Both the position numbers and the translations under genes were made by a program. A model generated the notes under the pieces. It worked only from the letters and a program-made list of their open reading frames with translations, was not told where the DNA came from and ran no database searches. A stretch of DNA of 64,000 bases from Pelagerythrobacter marensis (GTDB taxonomy: Bacteria > Pseudomonadota > Alphaproteobacteria > Sphingomonadales > Sphingomonadaceae): assembly GCF_001028625.1 (NCBI RefSeq), contig NZ_CP011805.1:124001-188000 (forward strand). Reading direction: 5' to 3'. Position 1 is the first letter of the stretch. Each line of letters begins with the position of its first letter. This document shows, one piece after another, positions 17,924-26,575 of this stretch.

Positions 17924-18378
17924 TCCCTCCGCCGGCGCACCGTATGGCGCTGCGCCTGGCCCATGCGGTGCGCAAGCGCTGGTGGCGCATTGCCCGCCCG
18001 CAGCTGGAAAGCTGCACCATCATCGCCAGCGATATCGGGGGGCGCCTGCTGCTGGTACGCCTCAGCTACGGCGCGGGGACCTGGGCTTTCCCTTCGGGCG
18101 GGGTGCGCCGGAACGAAACGCCCGAGGATGCGGCCCGGCGCGAACTGCACGAGGAAACCGGCTGCCGCGCGCACGCAATGGCGTTGCTGGGGGTCCGCAA
18201 CGAGAGGCTGCACGGCGCGGCCAACCGGCTGCACATTTTCGCAACCCAGGTTTCCGACCGTCCCCGCCCCGATCAGCGCGAAGTGGTGGAGGCGCGGTTC
18301 TTCCCTCCGCATTCGCTGCCCGAACCGCTCGACGAGCGCACCCGGATCAAGATCGCGCTCTGGCGTAACCGGTCATAA
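17911..18378 (+). CDS. Nudix hydrolase
   Basis: The Nudix box GX5EX7REUXEEXGU is present as GGVRRNETPEDAARRELHEETG, within a 155-residue protein that begins with an amphipathic basic segment (HAVRKRWWRIARPQ). Such enzymes cleave nucleoside diphosphate-linked compounds; the substrate is not predictable here. It overlaps the end of pgl and meets the dinB gene tail to tail with a 6-base overlap. Confidence 0.88.
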   Translation: MFRLIPPPAHRMALRLAHAVRKRWWRIARPQLESCTIIASDIGGRLLLVRLSYGAGTWAFPSGGVRRNETPEDAARRELHEETGCRAHAMALLGVRNERLHGAANRLHIFATQVSDRPRPDQREVVEARFFPPHSLPEPLDERTRIKIALWRNRS

Positions 18379-19515
18379 CAGCGACAGCTGCGCCGTATCC
18401 TGCGGCCTGTCGTCCCGCTGCGCGTCGCCCTGATCGAGGTTCGATAACGTCAGGCCCATCAACCGGATCGGCAAGGGCAGCGGCAGCATGGCGTCGAGCA
18501 GTTCGTGGCCGAGCCGCGCAAATTCCTGTTTGTCGGCGACATTGCGCGAGAGGCTGCGCGACCGGCTGACGATACGAAAATCGGTGTACTTCATCTTCAG
18601 CGTCACGGTGCGCCCGCGGGCACCTGTCCGTTCTATGCTGTCCCATACGATGTCGACGATCGCGTCCAGTGCTTCGCGCAGGGCATGGCCCGATGAAATG
18701 TCCTCGCCATATGTCCGCTCGCCGCCCACCGATTTGCGGATGCGGTTGGCCCGCACCGGGCGCAGGTCCACGCCGCGTGCCGCGCGATAGAGATAATCGG
18801 CAAAACTGCCGAAATGCGCGCGGAGGAAGGCGATGTCTTTCGCCGCCAGATCGGCGCCGGTTTCGATCCCTAGCCGGGCCATCTTTTCCGCCCCCTTCGG
18901 CCCCACGCCGTGGAACCGGCGGACCGGGAGCGTCGCGACGAAGGCTGCCCCTTCGCCGGGGCGGATGACGCACAGCCCATCGGGCTTGTTCTGATCGCTG
19001 GCGATCTTGGCCAGGAACTTGTTGTATGACACACCCGCGCTGGCGGTCAGCCCGGTCTGTTCGCGAATGGCAGCGCGGATGAGCTGCGCAATCCGGGTCG
19101 CTGAACCGATGCCGTGCAGGTCTTCGGTTACGTCGAGATAGGCCTCGTCCAGGCTGAGCGGCTCGACGTGCGGGGTGTAGTGGCGAAAGATCGCGCGGAT
19201 CTGCTGGGAAACCTGCTTGTAGACATCGAACCGGTGCCGGACGAATATCAGATCGGGACACCGGCGCCGGGCCGTGATCGAAGGCATTGCGCTGCGCACG
19301 CCGAACTTGCGCGCTTCGTAACTGGCGGCGGCGACGACCCCGCGTCCGCCCGATCCGCCCACCGCCACCGGCTTGCCGCGCAGTTCGGGGTGATCGCGCT
19401 GTTCGACGCTGGCGAAGAAGGCATCCATGTCGACGTGGATGATCTTGCGCAGCCCTTGCGCTTCGTCGGTTTCCCGATCGTTCGTAGCGCTGCCATCCTC
19501 CATCGCGTCATTCAT
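18373..19515 (-). CDS. dinB: DNA polymerase IV (Y family)
   Basis: An error-prone translesion polymerase. The 380-residue protein has the catalytic IIHVDMDAFFASVEQRDHPELRGKPVAVGG start and the second acidic motif LSLDEAYLDVTEDLHG. The Y-family thumb follows (VSYNKFLAKIASDQNKPDG, FHGVGPKGAEKMARLGI). The start MNDAMEDG adds about 25 residues ahead of the conserved domain. No LexA box was identified. Confidence 0.95.
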   Translation of the reverse strand: MNDAMEDGSATNDRETDEAQGLRKIIHVDMDAFFASVEQRDHPELRGKPVAVGGSGGRGVVAAASYEARKFGVRSAMPSITARRRCPDLIFVRHRFDVYKQVSQQIRAIFRHYTPHVEPLSLDEAYLDVTEDLHGIGSATRIAQLIRAAIREQTGLTASAGVSYNKFLAKIASDQNKPDGLCVIRPGEGAAFVATLPVRRFHGVGPKGAEKMARLGIETGADLAAKDIAFLRAHFGSFADYLYRAARGVDLRPVRANRIRKSVGGERTYGEDISSGHALREALDAIVDIVWDSIERTGARGRTVTLKMKYTDFRIVSRSRSLSRNVADKQEFARLGHELLDAMLPLPLPIRLMGLTLSNLDQGDAQRDDRPQDTAQLSLL

Positions 19516-19572
19516 TCGTTTTGATTACTTCACCGGGTTGCAAAGCGGAACCGTTCGCCGCAGAGGATTCTT

Positions 19573-20853
19573 GTGCAGATGCGAAATCAAACCCTGAGCG
19601 GCGACGAATCCGAGGTCCGGCGGCATTCCAGCCTCGCTGGCCGCCCCCCTATCGGGGAGGGGGAGCTGATCTGGATGATGGCGCTGCTGATGGCACTCAA
19701 CGCCTTCGGGATTGACGCGATTCTGCCCGCGCTCGACGATCTTGCGCGCGATTTCGGCGCCAGCGGCAACGACCGCCAGTTCGTGGTCGGCATCTATCTG
19801 CTGGCAAGCGGTGTGGGGACTTTGTTGCCCGGCAGTTTCGCCGACCGGTTCGGGCGCCGCCCCGTCCTGTTCGTGGCGCTGGGCGCCTATATCCTGCTGT
19901 CGATCGCCTGCGCGCTGGCCACCTCGTTCGAAATGCTGGTTGCGCTGCGCGCGGTGCAGGGGATCTTCGCCGCCGGGATCATCGCCCTGCCGCCCGCGAT
20001 CATTCGCGACCGGGTCGGCGGCGACCGCATGGCCCGGATGATGAGCCTGATCTTCGTCATCTTCCTGCTCGTCCCCGCCATCGCGCCCAGCATCGGGCAG
20101 GCGATCGTGGCCGTCATGGGGGACTGGCGCTGGATCTTCGGCGCGATGGCGGCCCTGGGCATCGGGATGGCGATATGGGTCTATATCCGCCTGCCCGAAA
20201 CGCTGCACGCCACCGACCGGCAGGAAATCCGCCTGAAGCCGATTGTGCGCAACATGACGAGCGCGGTCACCTTGCGTGAGACGATCGGCTATACGCTGGG
20301 CAGCGCGCTGGTGTTCGGCGGCCTGTTCGGCTTCATCAATTCCAGCCAGCAGCTGATCGGCGAGGCGTTCGGCGCCGGCGACAGCTTCCCGCTGATCTTC
20401 GCGATCTGCGCCGCCTGCATGGCGGTATCGAACTGGTCGAATTCGCGGATCGTCGAACGTTTCGGCGCGCGCCGGGTCAGCCATGTGGCGCTGTTCGCCT
20501 TCATCGCCGTGGCCGCCGCCCAGCTCTGGTTCGCCAGCCAGCCGGATGAAAGCCTGTGGACTTTCGTGCCGCTGATGGCCGCGAACATGAGCCTGCTGGG
20601 CTTCATCGGCGCGAACTTCGGCTCTATCGCGATGCAGCCGTTCGGCCATATCGCAGGTGCGGCCTCATCGGCCCAGGGATTCCTGCGGATGACCAGCGGC
20701 GCGGCGCTGGGCGGGGTGATCGGCTATGCCTACGACGGAACGGCGCGGCCGCTGGCGCTGGCCCTGCTGGCGACTGCGGTGCTGAGCCTGCTGTTCGTGC
20801 TGTTCAGCGAAAGGGGCGAGCTGTTCGGCGCGCCGGTGCGGGACGAGGATTGA
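19573..20853 (+). CDS. Bcr/CflA-type multidrug efflux MFS transporter
   Basis: A 426-residue inner-membrane protein with about 12 membrane helices. The MFS motif A is seen as GSFADRFGRRPVLFVAL after helix 2, and the Bcr/CflA-like opening MMALLMALNAFGIDAILPALDDLARDFG is present. These drug:proton antiporters export small hydrophobic compounds such as bicyclomycin or chloramphenicol analogues; the substrate here is unknown. It is convergent with the carboxylase gene that follows. Confidence 0.88.
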   Translation: MQMRNQTLSGDESEVRRHSSLAGRPPIGEGELIWMMALLMALNAFGIDAILPALDDLARDFGASGNDRQFVVGIYLLASGVGTLLPGSFADRFGRRPVLFVALGAYILLSIACALATSFEMLVALRAVQGIFAAGIIALPPAIIRDRVGGDRMARMMSLIFVIFLLVPAIAPSIGQAIVAVMGDWRWIFGAMAALGIGMAIWVYIRLPETLHATDRQEIRLKPIVRNMTSAVTLRETIGYTLGSALVFGGLFGFINSSQQLIGEAFGAGDSFPLIFAICAACMAVSNWSNSRIVERFGARRVSHVALFAFIAVAAAQLWFASQPDESLWTFVPLMAANMSLLGFIGANFGSIAMQPFGHIAGAASSAQGFLRMTSGAALGGVIGYAYDGTARPLALALLATAVLSLLFVLFSERGELFGAPVRDED

Positions 20854-20881
20854 GCCTGCCGGTCGCTGCCGGGCCGGGTGA

Positions 20882-22780
20882 TCACTCGCCCGCCGGTTCG
20901 ACCACTGCCAGCACTGCCTCCACCTGGACCTGAGCGCCCTCGCTGGCCGAAAGTTCGGTCACCGTCCCGTCGAACGGTGCGGTGAGCGCGTGTTCCATCT
21001 TCATCGCTTCCAGCACCATCAGCCGCTGGCCGGCGGTGACCGTGTCCCCTTCGGCCACATCGAGCGCGATGACCTTGCCCGGCATGGGGGCAAGGATCGC
21101 CCCATCGGTGGCCGCGGCTGCCCCTGCGGCGGGGCGCGGCAGGTCGAAGCGCAGGGCATGACCCTGTTCGAAGACCACCAGCCCCCCGTCCATCGCCACC
21201 CAGTCGAGGAACTGCGCCCCGTCTTCAGCTTCCTCGTCGGCGCAGATGTCGACCACGTGGACCGTGCCCTCGTGGGATACGGCGACGGGCGAGCGATGCG
21301 GCGCGTTGAGCCGGAAGCCTTCGAGGCCGAACCAGGTCGGGTGGTGATAGCTGCCGTCGATCTCGTCCCGCGCCATCGCTGCGGTATAGAGCGCGGAGGG
21401 GGAGGGTTCGCCCTTGCGGACCAGATCGTCGATATGGTCGCTGATGAAACCCGTGGTCAGCGCGCCGGCGCGGAAATCTTCCGCCAGCAGGCACTCGCGC
21501 AGGAAGGCGGCATTGGTCTTCACCGGCCAGACCTGCGTGTCGTCGAGCGCGTCGGTCAGATCCTCGATCGCGGTGATCCGGTCGGGTGCGGTGGCAATGA
21601 CCTTGGCGATCATTGGGTCGTAGAACGGCTGGACCGTGTCGTCGGTGGTGACGCCGGTATCGACGCGCATGGCTTCGGGCAGGTTGAACACGCGCAGCCG
21701 GCCAATACTGGGCAGGAAGCCGCTGGCCGGGTCTTCGGCATAGAGCCGCGCCTCGATCGCATGACCCTCGATGCTCAGCTCGTCCTGCTTCAGCGGGATC
21801 GGCTCTCCGCTCGCGACGCGCAACTGCCATTCGACCAGGTCCACGCCGGTGATTTCTTCCGTCACCGGGTGTTCGACCTGCAGGCGCGTGTTCATTTCCA
21901 TGAAGAAGATGCGGTCGGCACGCAGGCCCTCGCTGGCATCGGCGATGAATTCGATCGTGCCTGCGCCCTCGTAATCGACCGCTTTCGCCGCGCGCACGGC
22001 GGCGGCACAGATTTCCGCGCGCGTGCTCTCGTCCATGCCGGGGGCGGGGGCTTCCTCGATCACTTTCTGGTGGCGCCGCTGGAGCGAGCAGTCGCGTTCG
22101 AACAGGTGGACGACATTGCCGTGGCTGTCGCCGAAGACCTGCACTTCGATATGGCGGGGGGACGTGATCCACTTTTCCAGCAGCACTTCGTCATTGCCGA
22201 AGCTGGCCCTGGCCTCGCGCCGGCAGGATTCGAGTGCTGCCGCGAAATCGGCCGGGGCATCGACCTTGCGCATGCCCTTGCCGCCGCCGCCCGCAACCGC
22301 CTTGATCAGCACGGGATAGCCGATTGCGTCGGCTTCCTGCCTGAGCCGTTCAGGCGACTGGTCTTCGCCTTCGTAACCCGGCGTGACCGGTACGCCCGCT
22401 TCGCGCATCAGCTTCTTCGCCGCGTCCTTCAGCCCCATCGCGTCGATGCTGTCGGGTTTCGGGCCGACCCAGATCAGCCCGGCATCGATCACCGTCCGCG
22501 CAAAACCGGCATTCTCCGACAGGAAGCCGTAGCCGGGGTGAATCGCCTGCGCGCCGGTCTGCTTCGCCGCGGCGATGATCTTCTCGCCCAGCAGATAGCT
22601 TTCGGCGGCGGGAGAGGGGCCGATATGGACCGCTTCGTCGGCCAGCCGCACGTGCAGCGCCTGGGCATCGGCGTCGGAATAGACCGCGACCGTGGCGATA
22701 TCCATCGCATGCGCGGTGCGGATAATGCGGCAGGCGATCTCGCCGCGATTGGCAATCAGGAGCTTGGTGATCATGGGCAC
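20882..22780 (-). CDS. Biotin-dependent acyl-CoA carboxylase alpha subunit (methylcrotonyl- or propionyl-CoA type)
   Basis: Biotin carboxylase plus biotin carrier domains in one 632-residue chain. The carboxylase part starts TKLLIANRGEIACRIIRTA. It has the ATP-grasp loop AVAGGGGKGMRKV and the site MEMNTRLQVEHPVTEEITG. The carrier domain at the C-terminus has the biotinylation site VLEAMKMEHALTAPF. Length and the EARLYAEDPASGFLPSIGRL stretch fit methylcrotonyl-CoA (leucine breakdown) or propionyl-CoA carboxylase. The beta subunit is not in the window, so I do not assign a symbol. Confidence 0.9.
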   Translation of the reverse strand: MPMITKLLIANRGEIACRIIRTAHAMDIATVAVYSDADAQALHVRLADEAVHIGPSPAAESYLLGEKIIAAAKQTGAQAIHPGYGFLSENAGFARTVIDAGLIWVGPKPDSIDAMGLKDAAKKLMREAGVPVTPGYEGEDQSPERLRQEADAIGYPVLIKAVAGGGGKGMRKVDAPADFAAALESCRREARASFGNDEVLLEKWITSPRHIEVQVFGDSHGNVVHLFERDCSLQRRHQKVIEEAPAPGMDESTRAEICAAAVRAAKAVDYEGAGTIEFIADASEGLRADRIFFMEMNTRLQVEHPVTEEITGVDLVEWQLRVASGEPIPLKQDELSIEGHAIEARLYAEDPASGFLPSIGRLRVFNLPEAMRVDTGVTTDDTVQPFYDPMIAKVIATAPDRITAIEDLTDALDDTQVWPVKTNAAFLRECLLAEDFRAGALTTGFISDHIDDLVRKGEPSPSALYTAAMARDEIDGSYHHPTWFGLEGFRLNAPHRSPVAVSHEGTVHVVDICADEEAEDGAQFLDWVAMDGGLVVFEQGHALRFDLPRPAAGAAAATDGAILAPMPGKVIALDVAEGDTVTAGQRLMVLEAMKMEHALTAPFDGTVTELSASEGAQVQVEAVLAVVEPAGE

Positions 22781-22822
22781 GATCGCTAGCCCAAATCTTT
22801 CGTTATTGCGAGGTGCGACGCG

Positions 22823-23914
22823 CTATTCGTCGTCGGGCAGCGGGTCCATCGGCGGCTTGGCGATCGGGCCGGCCATGCGCACGTCGATCAGGATCGATCC
22901 GCGGGTCCATTCGGGCATCGTGTCCGGCATGGGCGGGCGGTTCTTCAACGCTTCCCAGAACGCCGCGGCGACGTGTTTCGCCTTCTCCCGCCGGCCGATC
23001 ACCACGCGATGATCCCACGCCGCAGTGCCCCGCGCGCGAACCTCGCGCCCGATCGCGCCATATATGCGTGCGGCTGCCAGCACGGCCCAGCGACTGCGGA
23101 AGGGCAGGCGCCGGGTGCCCAGCCGGGCCGCGGCCTCGTGCCGTTCCATATGTTCGACCAGCCGCGCGGCCATCGCGGCCAGTTCGCCCCGGTGATGCGG
23201 CTTCATATGCTGGCCCGGTTCGATATCCTGTTCGACCAGCCATTCGATCGGCAGATAACAGCGGTCGGCCGCGTCGTCTTCGCCCAGGTCGCGCGCAATA
23301 TTGGCGAGCTGGAAGGCGATGCCGAGATCGCAGGCCCGGTCCAGTGTTTCGCTGTCGTTGCGCGGCACGCCCATCACCACTGCCACCATGACGCCGACCG
23401 CCCCGGCGACGTGATAGCAGTAGCGGGCCAGATCCTCATCGGTGCGCGGACGCCACCCCATGGCATCCAGTTCGAAGCCCATGATCACGTCTTCGGCCAT
23501 CTCGCGGGTCAGGCCGCATTCGCGGGCGACGAGGCCGAAGGCGTCGAAGGCCGGCTCCGCCGTCGGCAGACCGTCCAGGGCCCGCCCGGTCAGAAGCCGG
23601 ATCGCGCGCAGCCGCTTGCCTGCATCGCCGTGATCGGCGGAAGAGTGGTCGTCCGCCGGATGGCCATGATCCTGCCCATCGGCCAGATCGTCGCAGCGGC
23701 GACACCAGGCATAGAGCAGCCACACCCGTTCGCGGGTGTCCCGGTCGAACAGCGTGCTGGCGGCGTGGAAACTGCGCGATCCCAGCTCTATCGCTTCACG
23801 GGCCCGATCCACCAGCGCCTCGCGACTGCGCCCGCCGCCGGCCTGCGACGGGGTGGTGCGCAGGATGCGCGATGGCGCGAGCATTCGCGGAACGACGCGG
23901 CGCGCCCGTGCCAT
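22823..23914 (-). CDS. crtB: Phytoene synthase
   Basis: Joins two geranylgeranyl diphosphates to phytoene, the first carotenoid step. Both Asp-rich motifs are present: LLYAWCRRCDDLADG and NIARDLGEDDAADRCYLP, with FELDAMGWRPR between them. Length is 363 residues, longer than many CrtB because of a basic N-terminal extension; the Met at codon 11 is another possible start. It is separated from crtI/crtY by a LOG-family gene and the DUF559 cassette, all on the same strand. Confidence 0.93.
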   Translation of the reverse strand: MARARRVVPRMLAPSRILRTTPSQAGGGRSREALVDRAREAIELGSRSFHAASTLFDRDTRERVWLLYAWCRRCDDLADGQDHGHPADDHSSADHGDAGKRLRAIRLLTGRALDGLPTAEPAFDAFGLVARECGLTREMAEDVIMGFELDAMGWRPRTDEDLARYCYHVAGAVGVMVAVVMGVPRNDSETLDRACDLGIAFQLANIARDLGEDDAADRCYLPIEWLVEQDIEPGQHMKPHHRGELAAMAARLVEHMERHEAAARLGTRRLPFRSRWAVLAAARIYGAIGREVRARGTAAWDHRVVIGRREKAKHVAAAFWEALKNRPPMPDTMPEWTRGSILIDVRMAGPIAKPPMDPLPDDE

Positions 23915-23924
23915 CAGCGCCCCC

Positions 23925-24506
23925 TCATAACTCGCTCGCCTGCATTCGGAAGATCGGCGTGTGCGGCCGATAGGCCGCCATCCGGTCCAGCAGGGCGGGC
24001 AGGGTGGTTTCGGCGACGATGATGCCCTGGTGCGCGGGCCTTACGAAGCCGACTTCGGCCATATGTCGGTTGAACGCGATCAGATGGTCGTAAAACCCGA
24101 AGGCGTTGAGAAGGCCAACCGGCTTTGTGTGATAGCCGAGCTGCGCCCAGCTGACCGCTTCCCACAGCTCGTCCATCGTGCCCACGCCGCCGGGGATGGT
24201 CACGAATCCGTCGGAAAGATCGGTGAAGCGCTGCTTGCGTTCGTGCATTCCCGATACGGTGTGCAGCTGAGTGCAATCGGTGTTGGCGACTTCGCTGCCG
24301 GCCAGCGCCTCGGGAATAATGCCGATAACTTCGCCGCCTTCGTCGAGCGCGCCGCCCGCAACCGCGCCCATCAGGCCCAGCCGGCCCCCGCCGTACACGA
24401 CCCCGATCCCGCGCTGCGCCAAAGTGGCCCCGACCTCGCGCGCGAGTTCGATATAGCGCGGATCGGCGGGCGTGGCGGACCCGCAATAGACGGCAAGACG
24501 TTTCAT
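23925..24506 (-). CDS. LOG-family nucleotide phosphoribohydrolase (TIGR00730-like)
   Basis: The 193-residue Rossmann-type protein carries the LOG signature PGGVGTMDELWEAVSW and the preceding YGGGRLGLMGAVA loop. LOG enzymes release bases from nucleoside monophosphates (cytokinin activation in plants; in bacteria often a general phosphoribohydrolase). The ATG overlaps the stop of the DUF559 gene upstream (ATGA), and crtB follows ten bases after its stop, so it is probably co-transcribed with the carotenoid genes. Confidence 0.88.
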   Translation of the reverse strand: MKRLAVYCGSATPADPRYIELAREVGATLAQRGIGVVYGGGRLGLMGAVAGGALDEGGEVIGIIPEALAGSEVANTDCTQLHTVSGMHERKQRFTDLSDGFVTIPGGVGTMDELWEAVSWAQLGYHTKPVGLLNAFGFYDHLIAFNRHMAEVGFVRPAHQGIIVAETTLPALLDRMAAYRPHTPIFRMQASEL

Positions 24507-24934
24507 AAATCCTCCCCGTATCGGGGAGGGGGACCAGCCGCAGGCTGGTGGAGGGGTACCATCGGTTTCTCCGTCCGTTGGGAGCAGATCTCGATAATGC
24601 GCCTAACTACCGGCTCGATATCTTCAAGCACTAGTTTGGCCGGAACGCGTGTGGTCGCAATGCCTTGCGAACGCAGGAATGCCGAACGACGTGCATCCTT
24701 GCGCGCATTGATCTCGTTGTCGTGCGCCCAGCCATCGACCTCGATCGCTAGCCTCGCCTTCGCGCAATAGAAATCGAGAATGTAGTCGCCTGCCGGGTGC
24801 TGGCGGCGAAACTTGAACCCGTTCGGCCTCTTCCGAAGCTCTCGCCATAGCAGCGTTTCGGGCAGCGACATCTCGCTGCGCAGCTTGCGAGCCTTGCTGA
24901 CCGTTTCACGCGGGCCGGTGATCATGGTGAACAC
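24503..24934 (-). CDS. DUF559 endonuclease-domain protein
   Basis: A 143-residue protein of the DUF559 family, related in fold to Vsr/PD-(D/E)XK nucleases. Visible motifs are SLPETLLWRELRKRPNGFKFRRQHPAGDYILDFYCAKARLAIEVDGWAH, containing the D...E-V-D catalytic-type core, then RSAFLRSQGI. A second start at MITGPRE (24925) is more typical. The last ~18 codons (VPLHQPAAGPPPRYGEDL) are supplied by a palindromic repeat. An inverted copy of that repeat lies upstream of the gene, abutting the crtI stop. Confidence 0.85.
   Translation of the reverse strand: MFTMITGPRETVSKARKLRSEMSLPETLLWRELRKRPNGFKFRRQHPAGDYILDFYCAKARLAIEVDGWAHDNEINARKDARRSAFLRSQGIATTRVPAKLVLEDIEPVVRRIIEICSQRTEKPMVPLHQPAAGPPPRYGEDL
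24509..24559. repeat. Two-hairpin repeat, copy A (inverted partner of 24963-25013)
   Basis: A 51-bp element made of hairpin 1 (CCTCCCCG-TAT-CGGGGAGG) and hairpin 2 (CCAGCC-GCA-GGCTGG), ending TGGAGGGGTAC. It encodes the C-terminus of the DUF559 protein on the - strand and stops three bases before the LOG-family start codon. It matches copy B in opposite orientation at 44 of 51 positions. Confidence 0.85.
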
Positions 24935-24962
24935 GCTTCTTTCAAGGCCCCGATCATGGCGC

Positions 24963-25013
24963 GTACCCCTCCACCATGCTGCGCATGGTCCCCCTCCCCG
25001 GGGCGGGGAGGAT
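24963..25013. repeat. Two-hairpin repeat, copy B (inverted partner of 24509-24559)
   Basis: Read on the - strand it has the same layout as copy A: hairpin 1 with loop CCC instead of TAT, and hairpin 2 as CCATGC-GCA-GCATGG. The seven differences from copy A are three loop bases and two compensated base pairs, so both stems stay perfect. Its end coincides with the first base of the crtI stop codon. Confidence 0.85.
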
Positions 25014-26575
25014 CATGCGCTGAGGTCCCCGATCATCAGCCCTGCGGTGGCTTTCGCGCTGCCGACCACGCCGGGAATGCCTGCGCCGGGGTGCGTGCCC
25101 GCGCCGACGAGGTAGAGGTTGGCGATCGCATCGTCGCGGTTGTGCGCGCGGAACCAGGCGCTTTGCGTCAGGGTTGGTTCCAGGCTGAATGCGCTGCCTA
25201 GATGGGCGTTGAGGTCGAGCGCGAAATCGCGCGGGGCGTAGTGAAAACTGGTGACGATGCGGTCGTGGATATCGGGGATCAGCCGGCGGCCGACCTCGTC
25301 GAGAATGCGCCGTTCCAGGATCGGACCGATCTGATCCCAGTCCACCGCCAGCTTGCCCTGATGGGCGACCGGTATCAGCGCATAGAAGGTAGAGCGGCCC
25401 GGCGGGGCCATGCCCGGATCGGTCACCGTGGGATGGTGCAGGTAGATCGAGAAATCGGCCGGCAGGACGCCGTTTTCGTAAATGTCTTCCAGCAGCCCCT
25501 TGTACCTGGGGCCGAACAGGATCGTGTGGTGCGGGATTCCCGGCCAGGTGCCTTCCAGCCCGAAATGGACCACGAACAGGCTCGGGCTGAACCGCTTGCG
25601 CGCCAGCGAACGGGCCTGTTGCGGCCCGCGCTTGGTCCCGCGCAGCAGATCGCGATAGGTGTGCACGATGTCGGCATTGCTGGCGACGGCATCGAACGCC
25701 TCGCGCCAGCCGCTGGCGGTTTCAACCTCGGTCACCCGGTTGCCGATCGCGTGAACCTGCGTCACCGCATCGCCCAGCCGCACGGTGCCGCCCAGCCGTT
25801 CGAAATGACGCACCATGCCGGCCACCAGCCGGTTTGTGCCCCCGCGCGCCCACCACACGCCGCCGTCCTTTTCCAGCTTGTGGATCAGGGCGTAGATCGC
25901 GCTCGTCGTCATCGGATTGCCGCCGACCAGCAGGCTGTGGAAACTGAACGCCTCGCGCAGCCGCTCGTCCTCGATATAGCGCGAGACCATCGAATAGACG
26001 GAACGCCAGGCCTGGTGCTGCAGCAGGGCGGGCGCGGCGCGGATCATGGCCCGGAAATCGAGGAAGGGCACGCTGCCCAGCCGCAGATATCCTTCGCGAT
26101 AGACGCCTTCGGAATAGGCGAGGAATTCCTGATACCCGGCCACGTCGGCGGGATTGATCCGCGCGATTTCGGTGTTGAGCTGCGCCTCGTCGTTCGAATA
26201 GTCGAACACCGTCCCGTCAGGCCAGTTGAGGCGATAGAACGGCGCGACCTTCATCAGTTCGACATCTGCATCCATGTCGCTGTCGGTCAGCGCCCACAGT
26301 TCGCGCAGGCAGGCCGGATCGGTGATGACGGTGGGGCCCGCGTCGAAGGTAAAGCCTTCGCGTTCCCAGTGGTAGGCGCGGCCGCCCGGCTTGTCCCGCG
26401 CTTCGATCACTGTCGTGGCGATCCCGGCCGATTGCAGCCGGATGGCCAGCGCCAGCCCGCCGAAGCCCGAACCGATCACGCAGGCGCGTTTGCCATCGGC
26501 GCGCTCGGGCACGAGAGTGCCGGTCGCGGTGGGCTCTTCACGCAGGAAGGATGTCTGCCGGTCGGTGTCGATCAT
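25013..26575 (-). CDS. crtI: Phytoene desaturase
   Basis: Converts phytoene to lycopene (or a less desaturated product). The protein of 520 residues has the FAD-binding start CVIGSGFGGLALAIRLQSAGIATTVIEARDKPGGRAY followed by FDAGPTVITDP. The bacterial CrtI C-terminal signature YLVGAGTHPGAGIPGVVGSAKATAGLM is also present. Its start overlaps the crtY stop by four bases, so crtY-crtI form a coupled pair. Confidence 0.96.
   Translation of the reverse strand: MIDTDRQTSFLREEPTATGTLVPERADGKRACVIGSGFGGLALAIRLQSAGIATTVIEARDKPGGRAYHWEREGFTFDAGPTVITDPACLRELWALTDSDMDADVELMKVAPFYRLNWPDGTVFDYSNDEAQLNTEIARINPADVAGYQEFLAYSEGVYREGYLRLGSVPFLDFRAMIRAAPALLQHQAWRSVYSMVSRYIEDERLREAFSFHSLLVGGNPMTTSAIYALIHKLEKDGGVWWARGGTNRLVAGMVRHFERLGGTVRLGDAVTQVHAIGNRVTEVETASGWREAFDAVASNADIVHTYRDLLRGTKRGPQQARSLARKRFSPSLFVVHFGLEGTWPGIPHHTILFGPRYKGLLEDIYENGVLPADFSIYLHHPTVTDPGMAPPGRSTFYALIPVAHQGKLAVDWDQIGPILERRILDEVGRRLIPDIHDRIVTSFHYAPRDFALDLNAHLGSAFSLEPTLTQSAWFRAHNRDDAIANLYLVGAGTHPGAGIPGVVGSAKATAGLMIGDLSA

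Noticed and set aside
19640..19675. CTATCGGGGAGGGGGA in the start of the MFS gene as a copy of the DUF559-flanking repeat
   Set aside because: It shares only hairpin 1-like bases, lacks hairpin 2, and encodes a normal RPPIGEGEL stretch of the transporter N-terminus.
20990..22789. 599-residue open frame on the + strand
   Set aside because: It lies wholly over the carboxylase gene on the other strand, which has clear catalytic motifs. The + strand product is Arg/His/Gly-rich with no recognisable domain; a GC-rich shadow.
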